In this document: positions 22,348 to 22,490 of the stretch, one piece after another
Layout: each line of letters opens with the position of its first letter
How positions within the stretch are numbered: the first letter of the stretch is position 1
NCBI RefSeq assembly: GCF_035938995.1
Contig: NZ_DASZGI010000260.1
Location: 1-22,490 of the forward strand
Length of the DNA stretch: 22,490 nucleotides
Reading direction: 5' to 3'
From: DASZGI01 sp035938995
GTDB taxonomy: Bacteria > Actinomycetota > Actinomycetes > Streptomycetales > Catenulisporaceae
Translations under genes and position numbers: made by a program
The notes under the pieces: model-generated
What the model was told of the DNA's origin: nothing
Seen by the model: the letters and a program-made list of their open reading frames with translations, nothing else
The model's database searches: none

Positions 22348-22490
22348 TTACTGGTAGAGCGTGCCGGTGTTGATGACCGGCTGGGTCGCGCTCTCGCTGC
22401 ACAGCACCACCATGAGGTTGCTGACCATCGCGGCCTTGCGCTCTTCGTCCAGGTCCACGAGGCCGTCCTCGACGAGCTGCGCGAGGGCCA
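22348..22490 (-). CDS. SPFH-domain (flotillin/band 7-like) protein, C-terminal end, cut by window edge
   Basis: The visible 47 residues read LAQLVEDGLVDLDEERKAAM, then VSNLMVVLCSESATQPVINT and GTLYQ, ending in TAA. This tail, with VNTGTLY-type ending, is what I remember from actinobacterial SPFH proteins that precede a ribbon-helix-helix gene; the SPFH domain itself is outside the window. Such proteins assemble at membrane microdomains. The identification rests on the tail alone. Confidence 0.6.
   Translation of the reverse strand, partial: ALAQLVEDGLVDLDEERKAAMVSNLMVVLCSESATQPVINTGTLYQ

Noticed and set aside
1..22490. CRISPR array, insertion sequence, prophage or tRNA
   Set aside because: No regularly spaced identical repeats, transposase or integrase motifs, or cloverleaf with GGTTCGA-type arm were found on reading both strands.

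Overview
The window is high-GC DNA from an actinomycete-type genome. The signs are strong C/G preference at third codon positions, GTG starts, a Ku protein with a Lys/Ala tail, mycobacterial-style EthA and CYP138-like enzymes, and an SPFH/ribbon-helix-helix gene pair of the kind I associate with Streptomyces and relatives. The genus cannot be fixed from the sequence alone. I see no mobile element, CRISPR array, rRNA or tRNA.

Left end (1-4640). The start of cysD (ATP sulfurylase small subunit) points left. About 700 bp away, pointing right, is a clear homologue of SQD1 (UDP-sulfoquinovose synthase), followed by a HlyD-type membrane-fusion protein. The long divergent intergenic region holds a cluster of GTTAAC palindromes, a possible promoter and a leader with mutually exclusive hairpins. 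Together this suggests sulfate activation feeding a sulfosugar pathway. A convergent lipoprotein gene of unknown function follows.

Middle-left (4828-8424). A stand-alone LigD-type polymerase and Ku (bacterial non-homologous end joining) are divergently arranged. A membrane-anchored thaumatin-like protein and an isochorismatase-family protein with Val at the nucleophile position follow. The latter is the last gene of a MarR - MFS exporter - hydrolase operon (10597 to 7867), whose start is covered by a 38-bp imperfect palindrome.

Middle-right (10699-14384). A TetR regulator is divergent from an operon of a CYP138-like P450, a possible 25-residue small ORF and an EthA-like Baeyer-Villiger monooxygenase. 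Two GGTAC-N6-GTACC operators lie between them. The next 890 bp has no convincing gene but holds a degenerate 18-bp tandem repeat and a hairpin.

Right end (15272-22490). A secreted GH3 beta-glucosidase converges on a secreted parallel beta-helix glycan hydrolase (GH87-like), with a 15-bp-stem terminator between them. Then come an ABC-2 exporter (permease and ATPase), a ribbon-helix-helix regulator and the end of an SPFH protein, all on the minus strand. The ABC genes appear to be expressed from a leaderless promoter embedded in an 18-bp perfect palindrome.
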